From: CAZMMV01 sp964637035
GTDB lineage: Bacteria; Bacillota; Clostridia; Tissierellales; Tissierellaceae
Assembly: GCA_964637035.1 (NCBI GenBank)
Contig: CAZWTU010000004.1
Coordinates: forward strand, 1 to 64,000
DNA length: 64,000 bases
Direction: 5' to 3'
In this document: positions 60,973 through 64,000 of the stretch, piece after piece
How positions within the stretch are numbered: the first letter of the stretch is position 1
How the letters are laid out: every line of letters starts with the position of its first letter
Notes under the pieces: generated by a model
The model's input: the letters and a program-made list of their open reading frames with translations, nothing else
What the model was told of the DNA's origin: nothing
Database searches by the model: none
Translations under genes and position numbers: made by a program

Positions 60973-63228
60973 TTAGTATATATCTGATAGTTCATATTTT
61001 ATCCTCTCAACTTTATCATCATAATCATTGCCTATGTGATTAATGTCTTCACTATCTATAGTTTTAATTGGAAGTTCTATAGTAAACGTGCTACCTTTAC
61101 CTAAAGTACTTTCTACACTTACCTTGCCCCCATGAAGCTGAGTTATAGACTTAACTAAGGATAAACCTATTCCAGTACCTTCAGACCTACGATTTAACCC
61201 CTTATTTAACTGTACAAATTTTTGAAAAATCCTATCTAATTCCTTTTCATCTATACCTACGCCATTATCCACTACAGAGATTTGTACAGTATTATTGTCT
61301 TTTTTCACTAATTTTATAAGTATAATCTCATCATCACTAGAAAATTTTATTGCATTAGAAATAAGGTTAAGCATAATCCTATCAAACTTAAAAGCATCTA
61401 ATGCAATAGGCAATTCTTCAACTTCCGTATCAAATATAACTTTGATGCCTTTAGACTTTGTATACTCTGAAACTGATTGAACTATGTTATCTATAAGTTC
61501 CACAATATTATAATTGGATAGATTTAATTTATAAAACCCAGACTCTATTTTAGAAACATCTAAAATATTATTTATAAGTCTGCTAAGCCTATAACAATTT
61601 TTTATTATTATTTTGTTACTATTAAAAATATCATCTTTAATATCCTCGAAATTATCTTTCTCTAATAACAGATTTAATAATTGGGAAGCAGCAAATATTA
61701 CGTTTAATGGAGTTTTTAACTCATGAGAAGTATTTATAAATATTTCATCTTGCATTTTAAGGGCTTGATTCATTGTCTCATTGGCCATTATCCCATCAGT
61801 TATATCTGCATCAACTACTTCTATCCTTTGAACTTCATTTTTTTCATTGTGTATAGGTTGAAAAATTGTTTTTATATGCATAGTTTTTCCTTCATTAATA
61901 ACCTTTTGAATAACAGTGTATGATTCCTTTTTTTCTACAGATTCTTTAATTTTTTTAATCAATTCATCTTTGCCCATATCAGGAAGGTGGTAAAAATCAA
62001 AAAAACTCTTGCCTATGAACTGATAATTAGATCCAATCTCAGGATTAATTCTTTTAGCCGTGGTAATTGCTGCTTCATTCATATAATTAACTTTAAAATC
62101 ATCATATGACAATGAAGCATATCTTAGAAAGGCATCTTCTATATTTTGTCTAAAAGCATAATATTCATTTATTTTATATATATCTTTCACATCTTTATAG
62201 ATTAAAACACCACCATCCATATTACCTTCTTCATCGTATACAGGCACTCCATTACATTGATAATAAGTTGCTGGTAGGTGGCTACTCACAATTAAAATCT
62301 CATCAACAATAGTTTCACCTCTCAAAATCTTTTGAATAGGTGTATCCTCAAAATCAAGTTCATTTCCATTAATATCATTGTATTTAAAAAATCCATACTC
62401 TTGTTTATCATCAATTAATTTACCATCAGAAATATAGGTGGCAAGTTTGTTTTTAGCTGCCTTATTTATATATGTAAATTCCCCTTTTTTATTTACTTTG
62501 TTTATAGAATCAGATACATTATCTAATATAATTTTCATCTCAACGCTTTGTTTTTGAAGAAGTCTTTTTTCAATCACCCTATCAGTTACATCGTATAAAG
62601 TCGATACTAAAAACATCTTGTTTGCATCCCCATGTATTAGCCTCATATTTAGGTCCCAATAACTTTTTGTCCCTTTTAAACTTGTATGCTCCGCTTCATT
62701 TATATAAAATGAATCCATTAAAACAATTTCAGACAAATACTTAGGATATGGATGATAAGTGCCTACAGGACTATCACATTTTAAGTCTAAAGAATCTAGA
62801 CTCTCAATATATCTTCTATTAGCTTTTAAGCAAATTAGACTTGGATAACTATAAATTGCCTGTCCTTCTTCAATATTTGTCCCATTATTAGCAAAGTTCA
62901 CCAGTATAAATCCAAGAAAAGGATTGGAATCCTTCTCAATATAAAATAGTTTTTCATTTCCTTTAATTTTACTTACACAAGTGATTGAAACCCCTTTTGG
63001 AACATCTTCATTAGTAAAAACATATAAACTTTCTACATCCTTAATATCATCAAAGCATGTTTGAAAGTTCATTTTTAACAAGATACTCAATTGCTTAAGT
63101 GATTTACTTACAATATCACAATCTTTATATCCAACTATCTGTAAAAAGTCATCATCAACTTTATAAACCATGCCATCTTTACTATAAATAGATGGATTTT
63201 TATCTGGTTTAATATTTTCATTTCCCAA
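60973..63228 (-). CDS. PAS-domain sensor histidine kinase
   Basis: 751 residues, no membrane segment evident, so probably cytoplasmic. It has several PAS-like domains over residues 1-480 (for example ILDNVSDSINKVNKKGEFTYINKAAK near 230-255 and the following ILIYKDVKDI), then a dimerisation domain with HELKTPLNVIFAASQLL (His near 501), and an ATPase domain with N box LNLISNAIKFS, DNGVGIDEKELDRIF and GTGIGLSLVK. No response regulator gene is adjacent, so it is an orphan kinase here. Its downstream neighbour is the acetate transporter. Confidence 0.93.
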   Translation of the reverse strand: MGNENIKPDKNPSIYSKDGMVYKVDDDFLQIVGYKDCDIVSKSLKQLSILLKMNFQTCFDDIKDVESLYVFTNEDVPKGVSITCVSKIKGNEKLFYIEKDSNPFLGFILVNFANNGTNIEEGQAIYSYPSLICLKANRRYIESLDSLDLKCDSPVGTYHPYPKYLSEIVLMDSFYINEAEHTSLKGTKSYWDLNMRLIHGDANKMFLVSTLYDVTDRVIEKRLLQKQSVEMKIILDNVSDSINKVNKKGEFTYINKAAKNKLATYISDGKLIDDKQEYGFFKYNDINGNELDFEDTPIQKILRGETIVDEILIVSSHLPATYYQCNGVPVYDEEGNMDGGVLIYKDVKDIYKINEYYAFRQNIEDAFLRYASLSYDDFKVNYMNEAAITTAKRINPEIGSNYQFIGKSFFDFYHLPDMGKDELIKKIKESVEKKESYTVIQKVINEGKTMHIKTIFQPIHNEKNEVQRIEVVDADITDGIMANETMNQALKMQDEIFINTSHELKTPLNVIFAASQLLNLLLEKDNFEDIKDDIFNSNKIIIKNCYRLSRLINNILDVSKIESGFYKLNLSNYNIVELIDNIVQSVSEYTKSKGIKVIFDTEVEELPIALDAFKFDRIMLNLISNAIKFSSDDEIILIKLVKKDNNTVQISVVDNGVGIDEKELDRIFQKFVQLNKGLNRRSEGTGIGLSLVKSITQLHGGKVSVESTLGKGSTFTIELPIKTIDSEDINHIGNDYDDKVERIKYELSDIY

Positions 63229-63417
63229 AGTATTACACTCCTATATTAGGTCTTTTAAATCATAAGTATATTTTAATTTCCACTCATCCTAAGTTCATTT
63301 AATGTGCCAATATTACCACATAAAGTAGTCTTTTTCAATCTATTTCTAATAATTCAGACTCTTTAAAGTACAATGTTTTTATAGTTTTTTTAAAAGGTTT
63401 AATTTTACTTAAAACAT

Positions 63418-63445
63418 AGAGCCAAACCCAAAGGCTTAGCTCTTT
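63418..63445 (-). terminator. Weak hairpin after the nitronate monooxygenase-like gene
   Basis: AGAGC (63418-63422) can pair with GCTCT (63439-63443), with an inner CC/GG pairing, just past the stop codon. A short U-run (ATGTTTT) follows on the minus strand. Confidence 0.4.
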
Positions 63446-63448
63446 ATT

Positions 63449-64000
63449 TTAATTATTCTTTATTTCTTCAACTAATTCATCCATTAAATCCTTAACTGAA
63501 ACTATCTTATCTATTAGGTATGAATTAGCTCCAGCAAATACAAATCCTGAATTTAAATTGCCTTTTTGTGCATTGATTAGTGCATTTGCTATACAGTACT
63601 GCACTTCATCAGGTTTGCATGGCTTTAAGCAATTTGTTATACATTTAATAGGCCTTTTCTTGCCTGCCTTGGCGTCTTCTGTGAATATATTTTTTATAGC
63701 ACGACCTACTAATCCTACTGGGCTATCTATTAGAACAATATCTTCTTCTTTTGCATTTATATAGTAATCCTTAAATTCATCATTAGCATCACATTCATAG
63801 GTTGCTGCAAATCTACTGCCTAGTTGAACTCCTGAAGCTCCTAATTTTAAAAGATTAGCTATGTCCTTTCCATCCCTTATACCACCTGCAGCTATAACTG
63901 GAATTTCTCTTCCATATTTCTCTTCAAAGGGTTTTATAATATTTAAAACTCCTTCTATTAGGCTCTCAAGTTTTTTAGATGGTTCATTTATTTCTTCCCT
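63449..64000 (-). CDS. Nitronate monooxygenase / FabK-like flavoprotein (5' end cut by window)
   Basis: The last 183 residues of a TIM-barrel FMN enzyme. Visible parts: IPVIAAGGIRDGKDIANLLKLGASGVQLGSRF, the FMN-phosphate loop of the nitronate monooxygenase/enoyl-ACP reductase II family, then SPVGLVGRAIKN. The tail has CITNCLKPCKP and YCIANALINAQKG, the cysteine-containing C-terminus typical of clostridial members annotated as nitronate monooxygenase. The N-terminal half is outside the window, so the choice between nitronate oxidation and a fatty-acid role (FabK) cannot be made. Confidence 0.88.
   Translation of the reverse strand, partial: REEINEPSKKLESLIEGVLNIIKPFEEKYGREIPVIAAGGIRDGKDIANLLKLGASGVQLGSRFAATYECDANDEFKDYYINAKEEDIVLIDSPVGLVGRAIKNIFTEDAKAGKKRPIKCITNCLKPCKPDEVQYCIANALINAQKGNLNSGFVFAGANSYLIDKIVSVKDLMDELVEEIKNN

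Overview
This window is AT-rich, with strong AGGAGG-type ribosome binding sites, tight co-directional operons and hairpin-plus-U-tract terminators. The gene set points to an anaerobic, peptide- and amino-acid-fermenting Firmicute of the Clostridia/Tissierellia type: two sigma-54 activators, a selenocysteine formate dehydrogenase with NuoE/F-like partners, a tungsten-type aldehyde:ferredoxin oxidoreductase, an FprA flavodiiron protein, an ECF transporter and several peptidases. The taxon is inferred from gene content only. Four runs of exactly 100 N mark scaffold joins. Two of them (34260-34359 and 44536-44635) are flanked by identical 49- and 55-base ends, so they are unmerged contig overlaps and not missing sequence.

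Layout. (1) 1-7.8 kb, minus strand: a muropeptide-salvage operon (DAP decarboxylase, sigma-54 activator, D-Ala-D-Ala dipeptidase, L-Ala-D/L-Glu-type epimerase, peptide-binding lipoprotein, peptide permease running off the edge) behind a near-perfect sigma-54 promoter. (2) 7.9-23.7 kb: mostly housekeeping or redox genes. These are a permease split into two halves with a divergent Crp-like regulator, a PatB/MalY C-S lyase, FprA, HflKC, an Fnr-like regulator with N-terminal cysteines, a lipoprotein, a GGDEF-EAL receptor, threonine aldolase, a DEAD-box helicase and PepF.

(3) 23.7-38.5 kb, minus strand: the most unusual region. It is a co-directional cluster headed by an RNA that looks like a molybdenum/tungsten-cofactor riboswitch with its own terminator. 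The cluster encodes two large SLH-anchored surface proteins built from repeated domains resembling the sulfite-oxidase molybdopterin fold, three small membrane- or lipid-anchored proteins with the same domain, two proteins with FMN-attachment motifs (one fused to a NapH-like polyferredoxin), an extracellular phosphodiesterase-like lipoprotein, a complete ECF importer (S, T and two ATPases) and a MobB-like GTPase. I read it as a cell-surface system for Mo/W-pterin or a related cofactor, coupled to trans-membrane electron flow. The substrate is unknown.

(4) 38.6-51.3 kb, minus strand: MoaD-like carrier and AOR behind a tandemly duplicated sigma-54 promoter with paired upstream sites; the matching activator; ThiF/MoeB-like enzyme, FdhD, MobA, a ferritin-like protein; and a formate dehydrogenase catalytic subunit read through an in-frame UGA, with its iron-sulfur, NADH-binding and NuoE-like partners. 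Regions 3 and 4 together form about 28 kb devoted to pterin-cofactor supply and use.

(5) 51.5-64 kb: assorted genes for a DUF1294-type membrane protein, hemerythrin-like protein, SagB-type nitroreductase, cardiolipin synthase, nucleoid-associated protein, uracil-DNA glycosylase, polysaccharide deacetylase, M18 aminopeptidase, an acetate transporter next to a PAS histidine kinase, and a truncated nitronate monooxygenase/FabK-like flavoprotein. I saw no tRNA, rRNA, CRISPR array, transposase or prophage genes.
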